64,000 bases of DNA from Gammaproteobacteria bacterium (GTDB lineage: Bacteria > Pseudomonadota > Gammaproteobacteria > Pseudomonadales > Azotimanducaceae). Numbering within the stretch: position 1 is the first letter of the stretch; every line of letters starts with the position of its first letter. Location of the stretch: positions 248,001 through 312,000 of the forward strand of contig JAPOWH010000007.1 in NCBI GenBank assembly GCA_026707735.1, read 5' to 3'. Below, one piece after another: positions 9,625 to 19,200 of the stretch. The notes beneath the pieces were generated by a model. It ran no database searches and was not told the origin of the DNA. It worked only from the letters and a program-made list of their open reading frames with translations. A program made the position numbers and the translations under genes.

Positions 9625-12600
9625 TCATTCATTCTCCACATTTCCTGTAAAGTGGCGCAATGCCAACGCGAAGGCATCCTTGCCAATGTCGATGCCAATC
9701 AATCTTCCAGGAATGTCGTCGGCGGGCGGATGTATTCCTCCCCAAATCCTCGATAGACTGCATTGGTCGGCGGCATCGTAGTAGGTCGCCCACTGCAAGG
9801 TCATGTCGACGGACGGTCCGTTCTCGAACACGAGAAACTCGTTAGCCTCGATCTCGAACTGACTCATGCCACCCGGAAAGTACGCACTTCCGGTCAGTGC
9901 CGTCAGAACCTCGGCCGCACTTCGTGAATAAGTGGAGTGTCCCGACACAAAGCCCGCAAACGGCGGCGTGACAAACGTGGGTCGCTGATAGGGCCACCAG
10001 TTCTCGGCCAGAATCCAATCGACGCCCGCCTCGTCCTGGTCGGGGTCCGATATGTAGTCCGGTCCCTTCCAGGCACGAAGCTTGATCTTGTTCAAGTTCT
10101 CTTGGTCTTCTCCGACCAGCACGTCATTCTCACCAACCAATTCAATGTAGCCAGCTATCAGTGGGATGCCATTGACGTCATACGACGGAAGCAGGAAATT
10201 TGAACTTTGCCCACGATCAGCCATTGCGCGTATGGCCGATATCGGACGAATGTAGTCGTACCAACCCTTGATGCCCCAAGCAGTGATCGCTGCGTCATGC
10301 ATGGCGCCGCCCAGCGCGAAGTAGGATTTGACATCCCACTCCAGCATACCGAGTTCCGGTCCAGTTCCTTCCATGCGCCGTTCCAGCAATGGATGATCAT
10401 TGACCTCGTTTAGAAGGACGAACCAATGGCCAGGAGGCGTCTCGGAATCTGGACCGTCAGCCCAGAATTCTGCCAATACGCGTGCATAGTCGCCTCGTGG
10501 AACAATCTGGGGTTCATACGGCTCCCCAGCTATGGGATTGAGCTCGTAACCCTTGCTTGCGTCACCTCCATATAGAAGGTCGTAGAACCTATCGTAGGTG
10601 TCATACTCCAACGAATTCGGATACTGCTCAATGTTGCCGAGTGAGGCTGGAGAGATGTCAATCATCACTTCATCGCGTGGATCCAGATGAGCCGACCACA
10701 CCGCCACCAGTGAAAACCCCCATTTGTACGAGTCGGACAAGAGACCATCGATCAAAGGCGGACCGCCAGGGTCGTGATACACCCAGTAGTTGTAGCTGTC
10801 TCGGCGATGGATTGTCAGATCGGAACCGGACAAGGCAAACGGCCAGACGATTCCCAATTCCGGACTTAGGAATTCCGGTTCCTCAGTGCTGGGATTGCCC
10901 GCTTGATCAATGAACTCCTGCAAACGCAACGGCTGCCACCTGTTCAGGTCCACGATGTTGGGATTTCCGGGCAGTTCTGGTAGAAGTGGAGGGTTTACCG
11001 GGTGGTACGAAACGTTCGAATAGTCAGAGGCTTCGTTGGCTCCGTCGTTCTGGCCCAAGTCGGTGTAGCAGGCAGCTACGTAGTTGCCCAACGCGGCCGG
11101 GTCCCTGCTTTCCCAATCGGTGGAGTCGTTCTTTGAATCGTACCCAAGAAACCCCATCAAAGCATTCGCATCCTTCAGGATCTGACCCACACGTGGCGAT
11201 TTGGGGAATCTATGTCGAATCAGGCGATAGGCGGCAAAACTGATGGCTTCCTCTCGATTTTTCGCGATGGTCTCTGGGTCTTCCGCAATTTCAGATTCTG
11301 CAGTCTCCCAAGAGCACGAGTAGCCGGCTTGTTCACGGCCCAGCAACCAGGCAGTTTCCAAATTCCCATATGCTGTCCATACGTCATACATTGCAGCTGA
11401 TACATGAAATAGGTTTCGCGCATGAATCGTTGGACGTGCATAGTCGTTCCGTATGGACTGCAGAAGCACCTCACTCCACCGTCGCGCAATCGACACATTA
11501 GCGTCCGGTCCAACTCCAGGAAGGTAATGTGCAGAAACGGTAACTGTAGTGCCGGGCATGGTAAAGGTCGTGTCCGACGAATACTTGTCCGCAAACGATC
11601 CTCCTCCGCTGCTAGTCCAATGCGAGAAGTAGTAGTTTTCCTTCGCGGGCTGGGCTTGGATTTCCACCTCGTCGCCGGGATCGAATTCGCCGCCTCCAAT
11701 GCCTTGTACAACCACTAGGCGAGGGGATGCCATGGGGCTGTCGATCGTAAGCAGTTGATTCGCCACCACGTTCTCTTGAACCGTAGTGGAACCGTCTGGC
11801 CACCGGACCTCCACGTCCACAACCGTGGACAACCCCAGTCCGAAATGCACTTCCATTGGGTTGTGCGAAACAAAGTTGCTGCCGCCGCCGAGGTCACGCA
11901 GCTGATTGCCCTCGTCAGTCGTTATTGATACCCGCGCACCCACACCAAATCTGTTCTGCCCAGCGCCTCTAAGCCGAATGCTCAGGTAGTTGTGGTCGTT
12001 CGATGTGTCGTTGCGGAAGTACACAATGTGGTCGTCGCTGTTGTTGACGATGACGACATCCAAATCTCCATCACGGTCGGCATCGAAGCAGGCTATGCCT
12101 CTGCCTTGTCCTTTGTTTCGCACACCGATTTCTCGAGCAATTTCGACGAAGGCAATGGGATTCTCTGCGCGGTTTCTAAAGTATCTCACGGGGTCTTCGA
12201 CGTAGGGTTTTCCCTCGAAAACCGTCCAGCCATTGACATGAATCAAGTCCAAGTGGCCGTCGTGGTCGAAATCCGCAGCGCAAGCTCCCCACCCCCACTC
12301 ACCGTTGTCCACGCCGGCAGCCGTTGTGACGTCCGTGAACTGGCCTAGTCCATCATTGAGATAGAGTCTGTTTCCAAAGTTGCGACCGTTGGGATAGTCA
12401 AGATCGTAAATCGATGTTACAAACCAATCCATGTCGCCGTCATTGTCATAGTCACCCAACGCCGAGCCCATGCCGAACTGGTCCTTGATGACTCTTCGGT
12501 CAGTAGTACGGGTGAAGGTTCCATCGCCATTGTTTACAAAGGTCTGGCTCTGGCCGAAATCCGACGCCATGAGCAGATCAGCGTCGCCGTCTCCATCAAT

Positions 12601-13347
12601 ATCGGCGAGACCCGGCGTATAGCTCCAATCGCGGTCGCCCTCCACCAGCCAGTCTGCGATGCCCGTTTCCAAACTCACGCTGGTGAACGTCTTGTCCCCG
12701 TTGTTGCGATAGAGCGTTTCTGTGTCTAGACCAGAGCTGTAGTACGTTCCCCAATGAGTCAAGAAGAGGTCCACATTGCCGTCGAGGTCGTAGTCGAAGA
12801 ACAGAGCTGAAATCGTATGCGGAGAGTTGATCGTCAGGCCCGATTCATCCGTTATGTCGACGAACTTCCCGTCTTCTTCCTCCAATCGATTCTCGAACAG
12901 GTAGAAGGGGCTCGATTCGATGCCTCCGACGAACAGGTCGAGATCACCATCGCCATCAATGTCTCCCCAAGCCGGACCTCCGCCCCAGTGTCTGACGCCA
13001 ACTCCAAGATCTTCTCCAACCTCAACAAAGGTGCCATCTCCTTGATTTTGATACAGATGGTTGGGTTCGATGGCCCGACCAGTGATGTAGAGGTCGATGT
13101 CTCCGTCGAGATCGTAGTCGCCCGCGGCGACTCCGCCACTGATCCTCTCGGGGTCAGTAAGCAATACCAAGTCTCGACCCCCGGTCAGGGAACGCGAAAA
13201 CCCTGCGTTCTCAACCTGCTCGAAACGCAAGCCGTATGGGTTTCTCTCTGAGGAATTGGGAGGCGTCTGTCCGTCTAAGGAACTCGCGAACACTAGACTC
13301 CCTGCAATACCTGCAAGTGCCAGACTGCGAAGCTTAGAAAAGTGCAT
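9625..13347 (-). CDS. Secreted FG-GAP/VCBS + ASPIC/UnbV protein fused to a vanadium-haloperoxidase-type domain
   Basis: The 1240-residue exported protein has a signal peptide to about residue 26. About seven FG-GAP/VCBS repeats at roughly 70-470 carry DxDxDGDxDL calcium loops (for example DIDGDGDLDLFVGG). They are followed by an ASPIC/UnbV domain near 490-580 (FGVGARVSITTDEGNQL, VRWPDGST) and a bacterial repeat module (YYFSHWTSSGG). The C-terminal ~600 residues contain the vanadate-site signature of the haloperoxidase/PAP2 superfamily: KGWYDYIRP (K1027, KX6RP), FVSGHS (H1137) and SRIWGGIHPPAD (SRX5HX3D, H1206, D1210). The usual PSGH is VSGH here. The domain could oxidise halides with hydrogen peroxide or act as a phosphatase; residues alone do not separate the two. 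Start at 13347 lacks a strong ribosome site. Confidence 0.85.
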   Translation of the reverse strand: MHFSKLRSLALAGIAGSLVFASSLDGQTPPNSSERNPYGLRFEQVENAGFSRSLTGGRDLVLLTDPERISGGVAAGDYDLDGDIDLYITGRAIEPNHLYQNQGDGTFVEVGEDLGVGVRHWGGGPAWGDIDGDGDLDLFVGGIESSPFYLFENRLEEEDGKFVDITDESGLTINSPHTISALFFDYDLDGNVDLFLTHWGTYYSSGLDTETLYRNNGDKTFTSVSLETGIADWLVEGDRDWSYTPGLADIDGDGDADLLMASDFGQSQTFVNNGDGTFTRTTDRRVIKDQFGMGSALGDYDNDGDMDWFVTSIYDLDYPNGRNFGNRLYLNDGLGQFTDVTTAAGVDNGEWGWGACAADFDHDGHLDLIHVNGWTVFEGKPYVEDPVRYFRNRAENPIAFVEIAREIGVRNKGQGRGIACFDADRDGDLDVVIVNNSDDHIVYFRNDTSNDHNYLSIRLRGAGQNRFGVGARVSITTDEGNQLRDLGGGSNFVSHNPMEVHFGLGLSTVVDVEVRWPDGSTTVQENVVANQLLTIDSPMASPRLVVVQGIGGGEFDPGDEVEIQAQPAKENYYFSHWTSSGGGSFADKYSSDTTFTMPGTTVTVSAHYLPGVGPDANVSIARRWSEVLLQSIRNDYARPTIHARNLFHVSAAMYDVWTAYGNLETAWLLGREQAGYSCSWETAESEIAEDPETIAKNREEAISFAAYRLIRHRFPKSPRVGQILKDANALMGFLGYDSKNDSTDWESRDPAALGNYVAACYTDLGQNDGANEASDYSNVSYHPVNPPLLPELPGNPNIVDLNRWQPLRLQEFIDQAGNPSTEEPEFLSPELGIVWPFALSGSDLTIHRRDSYNYWVYHDPGGPPLIDGLLSDSYKWGFSLVAVWSAHLDPRDEVMIDISPASLGNIEQYPNSLEYDTYDRFYDLLYGGDASKGYELNPIAGEPYEPQIVPRGDYARVLAEFWADGPDSETPPGHWFVLLNEVNDHPLLERRMEGTGPELGMLEWDVKSYFALGGAMHDAAITAWGIKGWYDYIRPISAIRAMADRGQSSNFLLPSYDVNGIPLIAGYIELVGENDVLVGEDQENLNKIKLRAWKGPDYISDPDQDEAGVDWILAENWWPYQRPTFVTPPFAGFVSGHSTYSRSAAEVLTALTGSAYFPGGMSQFEIEANEFLVFENGPSVDMTLQWATYYDAADQCSLSRIWGGIHPPADDIPGRLIGIDIGKDAFALALRHFTGNVENE

Positions 13348-13564
13348 GGGTCGTGGCGTCCAACCTACTAGTTGGAACGAGGAGATCGTTGAGTACTTGT
13401 AGCTGCTAGTAGTGCTGTCAATTAGAACCAGTATTTTGGCATAGGTGTCAAGCGAATCAAGATTCAGACGTTAACTAATCGCCGATTCTCATCGACCAGC
13501 GATCTCGAGCGATATGTTAGCTGCGAGAGGATGTCGATGGGGACTCGGCGGCAATCGTAAAGAA

Positions 13565-13580
13565 AGCTGAGATCTCAGCT
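13565..13580. promoter_or_regulatory. 16-bp perfect palindrome AGCTGAGATCTCAGCT
   Basis: The sequence AGCTGAGATCTCAGCT equals its own reverse complement over 16 bases without a spacer. It lies about 220 bases upstream of the start at 13347. A gapless palindrome of this length suggests binding of a symmetric dimeric regulator rather than a transcript hairpin. No regulator is identified. Confidence 0.35.
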
Positions 13581-13608
13581 CAGTGTTAATGCCAGCAAGT
13601 CGCAGAAG

Positions 13609-13629
13609 GCAGCGCAAACCATGCGCTGC
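13609..13629. repeat. Hairpin, 8-bp stem with 5-base loop
   Basis: GCAGCGCA and TGCGCTGC pair perfectly around AACCA. On the minus strand it lies about 92 bases after the stop of the 47-residue gene at 13721-13864. No U-tract follows, so it is at best a processing or pausing hairpin at the end of that transcript. Confidence 0.3.
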
Positions 13630-13720
13630 AAGCTAACTCGGAGCAATTGCTTTTTCTGAAAACCCACTCCACAAAGGTGCAGGCATCTGTGGTCGTTGGG
13701 AAGAAGGCCTTGTACTTGCT

Positions 13721-13864
13721 TCAGACGAATATCAAGTAGACAATGCCAGCCACAGACATAACGGAAAGCGTCAGTAGCATCAAACTGAAGCTTTCCTTCA
13801 TTTGTCGTTCTTCAGGATCGAAACCAACATCATCCTGATAGTTGCTCATCTTTTGTCCATCCAT
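13721..13864 (-). CDS. 47-residue single-pass membrane protein, hypothetical
   Basis: The reading frame encodes 47 residues: an acidic, soluble N-terminus (MDGQKMSNYQDDVGFDPEER) and one hydrophobic segment at about residues 27-47 (LMLLTLSVMSVAGIVYLIFV). This charge pattern, with the helix at the very C-terminus, is typical of small inner-membrane proteins. The ATG at 13864 could be replaced by the ATG five codons later; ribosome sites are weak. It lies on the same strand as, and downstream of, the amidohydrolase gene (237 bases away). The frame is short, so coding status rests on the clear two-part composition. The family is not recognised. Confidence 0.55.
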   Translation of the reverse strand: MDGQKMSNYQDDVGFDPEERQMKESFSLMLLTLSVMSVAGIVYLIFV

Positions 13865-14101
13865 GGTTACACTCGCTCATCACAACGAAGGATTGGAACT
13901 GGCTCTCGTTTTCATTTCCGAACTGGAGAGCTAGTTTTCTACGTTGCGAAGCTGTTCCGATTCATGTGCTTGCGTGCAAGCATCTAAAGTGTAGCAGACT
14001 ACTGCTCTCGAAAAAGTGAAGGAAATATGGAAAGCTAGCGGGACTTTACTTTGAGCTCTTACACCTGTGCACGAACAAGAGACGCCGGTGTAGTCAATCT
14101 G

Positions 14102-15559
14102 TCAGTTCTTGTCCAAGCACGATGCTTGAGAGCGAGGCTCAAACAAGGGAACAAAACCTTCCAGTTCACGATTTGCACGAATGAACTCCTTTAGCGATGA
14201 TTGTTCACCTACCCAATCCCCGCACACGAAGTGTTGATCAATGAATTTTCGGCACTGCGAAGGCAACTCGGATCCGTTGAAAGCCGGAATGTATCCACTT
14301 TGCAACTCGCCGTCAACAAATGTGGCCATTACGTCGGATACGCCATAGGCAAGTAGATCCGCAAAAAAGTCGCCGGTATGGTTCTCTAGTACAACGAGGT
14401 CGGCTGAGTAACCTTCTTGCAATCTGCCGGTGATGTCCTCAAGTCCAAGCGAGTAGGCAGCAGCTCGAGTGACCATGGTCCAGTAGTCCTCGCCTGATAG
14501 CTGATCCTTCCATCGAACGTTGTCGACTCTGTCAGCGCATTGAATTTCCTCCAACATGTTGTAGGAGCCAGAAAACGACCAATCGGATCCCAGAGCTACA
14601 CGCGCGCCACTGTTGAGAACATTGACGACGTCAATGGTCTTGTCGTAGAGAGCGATATTGGAGCGGGGAGCCCAAATCAATGTCACGTCCAATTCGTTGA
14701 GTCGTTCAATGCTTTCGCTATCGAGTCCCACTCCATGGATCAAGGCATATCGTCGATTGGGGTTTTGCTCCACATAGTCGAGAAAGGCTCGCCCTTCCAA
14801 CGTTGCGGCACAATTCGTTCCTTCGGCTATATGCGCGACGTAGGGAGCTACGGACACGCTCTCATCTTCGGACATGCGTGGAACCACATCGGTCAGTTCT
14901 TCCGAGCAGTCCAATTCGTGGAACTTGGAGACCCAACCGTATGGAAAGATCTCGTAGTCGATGAGGTAGCCGTCTGCGGTCGCCTCGTTGGTGGCGTTCT
15001 TCACCAAACCCTCAACGCCGCCGGATGACCCAAGAGTCGTAGTACCTGCAAGCAAATGCCTTAGCTCCACCCAGATGTCGTGCTCGGGTTCTTCTACAGA
15101 ATGGAATTCGACCGCATACTTTTCACCAAACACTCCACGCCATTCGTCTCGGTGCTCGTAGATCGGCTTGGTTTCTGGATCGGGGATGCCTCCGCTATGA
15201 GAGAGATGCTCATGAGGGTTGATGAAACCCGGAGAGATGTAGGATTCCGTGCAGTCGTAAAGATTCGCATCAGGTGCGGCGAGGCGAACGTCGTCAAGTT
15301 TTCCAATCTTCGATATTTTCCCGTCGGCTATGAGAACAGCACCATGTGACACCTCGCCCTCGTTGAGAACGAGATTGCCAGCGACAACGATTTCTTCGGC
15401 ATCTCCCAGTTCAAATTCGCAACCGCTATCCATAGTGATGGCAATGGCATCGTCAGTATCCGCTCGGATTGCCACGTAAAGGAATAAACAAACTGCGAGA
15501 CAGATGGCAAGAATCCTGTTGCTACTAATTGCCACAAGACATCTAGCGATTCCTGGCAT
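14102..15559 (-). CDS. Exported metal-dependent amidohydrolase (ATZ/TRZ type)
   Basis: The start at 15559 is set by GAGGAG seven bases upstream; an in-frame extension of ten codons to 15589 lacks a ribosome site. The 485-residue product opens with a hydrophobic export or anchor segment (RILAICLAVCLFLYVAI). The amidohydrolase metal ligands are visible in order: the HxH in ISPGFINPHEHLSH, a His in VAHIAEGTN, a His in ALIHGVGLD and the Asp in LGSDWSFSGSYN. The segment IWAPRSN fits the usual PxSN motif. This HxH-H-H-D pattern suits the mononuclear deaminase/chlorohydrolase branch of the amidohydrolase superfamily. The reaction is hydrolysis of a C-N (or C-Cl) bond; the substrate cannot be read. 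Export is unusual for this branch and suggests action on a periplasmic or extracellular compound. It is divergent from the giant at 16202. Confidence 0.88.
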   Translation of the reverse strand: MPGIARCLVAISSNRILAICLAVCLFLYVAIRADTDDAIAITMDSGCEFELGDAEEIVVAGNLVLNEGEVSHGAVLIADGKISKIGKLDDVRLAAPDANLYDCTESYISPGFINPHEHLSHSGGIPDPETKPIYEHRDEWRGVFGEKYAVEFHSVEEPEHDIWVELRHLLAGTTTLGSSGGVEGLVKNATNEATADGYLIDYEIFPYGWVSKFHELDCSEELTDVVPRMSEDESVSVAPYVAHIAEGTNCAATLEGRAFLDYVEQNPNRRYALIHGVGLDSESIERLNELDVTLIWAPRSNIALYDKTIDVVNVLNSGARVALGSDWSFSGSYNMLEEIQCADRVDNVRWKDQLSGEDYWTMVTRAAAYSLGLEDITGRLQEGYSADLVVLENHTGDFFADLLAYGVSDVMATFVDGELQSGYIPAFNGSELPSQCRKFIDQHFVCGDWVGEQSSLKEFIRANRELEGFVPLFEPRSQASCLDKN

Positions 15560-15651
15560 GCTTAACTCCTCAAGCCCTACACAATGCACTATTGTGCAAA
15601 CTGCGCGGCTTTCTGCTTAGCCCAACAATTTTGCGCTCTCGACCAGCGACC

Positions 15652-15690
15652 GAAACAATTCGACATTATTTTGAAACAAATTGAAACATT
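15652..15690. promoter_or_regulatory. GAAACA direct repeats upstream of giant gene
   Basis: CGAAACAATT (15651-15660) is followed by TTGAAACAAA (15671-15680) and TTGAAACATT (15681-15690). The last two are back to back with a 10-base period. A matching series of three TGAAACAAAA units with the same 10-base period lies upstream of the giant gene starting at 57135 (minus strand, 57455-57485). Helically phased short repeats upstream of two paralogous genes suggest a common regulator site. The function is inferred. Confidence 0.4.
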
Positions 15691-15853
15691 TGATGTCTAA
15701 CGGAGTGAGATGAAGTAAGAGAGCGAAAACCAATCCGAAGTCCCGATCAGCGCCGCAACGATTTGTGCGCTCCTCCAAATTGCAAGCAATAGCAGGGAGT
15801 AAGAGTCAACTGCGGTGCCGAAAATCGACCTCAAAATAATTGTTCTGTCATGG

Positions 15854-15883
15854 TTGATATTTGTTATGCAATTGGGTTACAAT
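15854..15883 (+). promoter_or_regulatory. Candidate sigma-70 promoter for the giant gene at 16202
   Basis: TTGATA at 15854-15859 and TACAAT at 15878-15883 are separated by 18 bases. Both are one base from the sigma-70 consensus hexamers. Transcription would begin near 15890, leaving an untranslated leader of about 310 bases before the ATG at 16202. Confidence 0.45.
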
Positions 15884-16201
15884 CGCCGTGAAGTGTTTCG
15901 TGGAAGCAACGCGCTGTATCACAGGGGTTGCATTTGCGAAGCTGAACAAGGATGTACTAGGTTGATCAGAGTCACTTCAATGATTGAAGCTATGTCTCGC
16001 CAAACCTATGGAGGATGGATTTTCTAGACGAGTGCCCTACTCGAAGAATCTAGAGGATAGTCCTACGCACGGAGGCGGGAATGACTTCTAAAGGACCAAG
16101 GAGCAACAGGCTTGTTGTAGGGGTCCGCTATCACAGCCATTGCGTTGCAACCGTTCATTTGTTGGGCGTGTTGCTGCTGGATTGGCGCAAGGAGGAATTC
16201 C

Positions 16202-19200
16202 ATGAAATCTTTGCCAATGGTTCGAAAACGCGTTGACGCATCGAGGCGTCTTAGCGTTCTAAACCTCGTTAGAACCACAGCCCTTCTCACAATGGGTGCG
16301 TTTAGTCTGAACGCACTCGCACAAACCACAACCTGCGAATTCGATGAAGTCACTGCTGGCACAAATTGGCAAGTTGTTGGTGGCGAGAATCAGATCGTCT
16401 TCTACCAAGGAACTGGAGCGAGCGTAACCATACCTAATTTCACCGACGACGGATGTGTTGGATCTGGAGCTACAAGTTTCAGGCTATTCAAGAACGGCGT
16501 GCAGATTACGGATTTGACCGACGGCACCGACGATGACGTAATTAGGTTGCTTCGTAGAGTGACCGGAGTGACCGTCACAGATGTGGGTGTTACGGCGACC
16601 GATGACACTAACGGTTGGGGCGACGAGCACACAATCACTTACGACGGAACAGATACCGCTTGGGGAGCGGCTCCCGTCGAATACATGGTCCAAGCAGCAC
16701 GAGCGTTTACAGACGTTCTGGGCGAATTCACTTTCACTGTGACGGTCTTGCCAACGCAACTAACAATACCGACGAGCGTCGTATTTAAGGCTGAATCTAC
16801 GGAGAGCATTGTGGTCCGTTGGGTCGGCGACGACGTTGCTGGTACTGCAACGCATTACCAAGTGGGATGGCGAACGACGGGTACGACGAGCTACACCATG
16901 TGCGGCCTGAAAGCAGAAAACACACCGGCAAGCGAGACTACCCATTTCTACTCGATCCAGGGATTGGAAGCTGGTACGGGATATGAGGTGGCCGTCAGAG
17001 CCGTCAACCCCGGCTCTATGACCAACATGTATGACGATGCGTACAGCCCATTTAGCACTCCTACGTTCGATGCGGACGAGCATACGACGAAGAGTCCAAT
17101 GGACGATGCCACGCCATCAGCCGCTATCAACGATATGAATCCCATCCGGATTGCTACAGGTCAGATAGTAAGTGTCAATGCGATGGAATGGATATTTCCA
17201 CATATTGACGGCGAAACGGTAACCGATAGCGACCCCTTCCATGCGACCGGAACCACGTTTACCTATCGTACGCGGTCAGGCAACAATTCGGCTCTTCGAG
17301 TTGAGTTCATTGACGACGGGGATACTACCACCACCGACCACGTCATCCGTCTGACCGGTCTAGCCGAGGCAACAACCTACGCAATTATCACTGCCGAAGG
17401 TTCAGATGGCTCGGAACTTAGAACCGAAATTCCAGTGAAAGTCGGTACCAACGCCGAACAAATATTCTCGGTTACGTCGGCCACGACGCGGTGGGACCTT
17501 GAAACTACAGCGGCGAATTTTGAGCTGGATGCGAGCGACTTTGTCTCGGAAGCTGATGACACAATCGAGTATTCGATGACTGGTGGCACGCATCGAGGTG
17601 TTACCTATCTCGAAATCGCTGAAGACACAGGCGTGATAAGCGTGCCCGCCGGCATTAACTTGTCACCTCTCGAATCAGGCGACGAGTTCGAACTTACCGT
17701 AACCGCCACAAACGGCAATCAGGGGACCGATTCGATAGTCATTTACGTGAATGTCGTTGAAGGTGACGATGCACCGTTTCTCAAACCCGGAACAGCGGAC
17801 GTATGGCTCAAACCGCTCTCCGAAGCGAACGGAGGAGGCTCTCGCGTTGTCAATTTGGCTCAGTATTTTGACGACCGCGATGGAGGACGTCTGTGTTTCT
17901 CCATTACCGGCGACACGACTGATATAGGAACATCGAGCAACCCCATGGTGGTTGCCGACGTTAGGCTTTCCGGTGCCTCGCAATGCAGGAATGCACAGCT
18001 CACAGTAACGATGAATTTGCCGTCGACGAATCCCTCTAGCGACGACTTCTCCTTGCTCAATCTTCTAGGAGTTGTTGAAGTTGACGTTGATGTGGCTGCA
18101 TATCAGGAAGGCGATTCGACCAACACATCCGATCCCGTGACGGTAAAGATCAAACTGGCTTACGGTGCGAATGCCTCGCCTTCGATCCGCGCCGTAGCAA
18201 GGGCTGGTGCCGTTCACATTGCAAGCGGCGGATACACAGTTGACGAAAACAGTGCCTTCACCATAACGTTTACGGCCGACGACCCGCTCCCCAACCCTCG
18301 CAGAAGCAACTCGAACACCCGTCTTTCGCACGACGACATTTGTTGGAGCGACAGCGGCAAGTGCATGCCTTGCGTGGGGCCAGAGAATCGGATGAGCGAT
18401 CGTATCGTAAACAATGGAGTTTCCCACGAGTTCGATTTGACGGTTCCTGCCGCAAAGGTGGACTACGAAAAGCATCCTAACGGGTACGTCATTGACCTGT
18501 GTGCGACTGACTTGTCCGGTACTACCCACACAACACAATTTACTGTGATGATCGAGGACGTTGAAGAACCACCGACGTTCAAGCCCATCGAGGACATGTA
18601 TTTCGTCGTGGGCGACTATGGAAAATCCATCGACCTTGCGGACTTTATCCAAGATGGAGACGGAGAGCGAGACATTGTTAGGTACGAGGCCAATACCGTC
18701 GGTACAACCACCGCAGTCGAAGTGTCGGAGTCCGATGGAGTTGTAACTGTCACGCCCACCGATCAGCCCTTGGCTCGAAAGGCCGAAGTGGAAATCGAGG
18801 TTTCCGCAACAGATACATCTGGGTATCGAGCGTATGGTTATTTCACGGCAAACGTAAAGAACTCGAATAGGTCCCCAACATTTAGGGGAGGTATCGGATC
18901 AGTTTCCTATGCGGTTGCGGAGAACAGCCCAGCTAAAACCAAGATTGGCACGCCGATAGAAGCTACAGATCCAGATGTAGGGGATGACATCACCTACGAG
19001 TTGAGTGGTTCTCAGATGTTTGGCATCGATACCACAACGAATGGTGCGCAACTCGTACTCCGCAAAGCTGGTCTCGACTATGAGCAAGGCAACGCATCTT
19101 ACGATCTTGTCCTTACGGCAAACGACGGTTATGGGGGTGCTGCAACCCTACGCATCACGGTGGCGGTCACCGACGTCAATGAACCTCCAGTGGCGACAGA

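Larger units (their letters stand above)
13348..13720. other. Intergenic region upstream of the haloperoxidase-fusion gene
   Basis: This 373-base stretch has no convincing gene on either strand. It holds a 16-bp perfect palindrome (13565-13580) and an 8-bp-stem hairpin (13609-13629), listed separately. It must contain the promoter of the minus-strand gene starting at 13347, unless that gene is read through from 13864. Confidence 0.6.
15560..16201. other. Long divergent intergenic region and leader of the 2792-residue giant
   Basis: About 640 bases separate the amidohydrolase from the giant gene. The region holds GAAACA-type direct repeats (15652-15690), a sigma-70-like promoter candidate (15854-15883) and the ribosome site AAGGAGG (16189-16195) seven bases before the ATG at 16202. 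A 70-codon GTG-started frame at 15815-16027 has no ribosome site and unconvincing composition, so I treat this stretch as a long untranslated leader. Confidence 0.6.

Noticed and set aside
15815-16027. A 70-codon GTG-started frame before the 2792-residue giant
   Set aside because: The first 21 residues look hydrophobic, but there is no ribosome site at a usable distance, the rest has no protein-like pattern, and the candidate promoter for the giant lies inside it. A non-coding leader is more likely.
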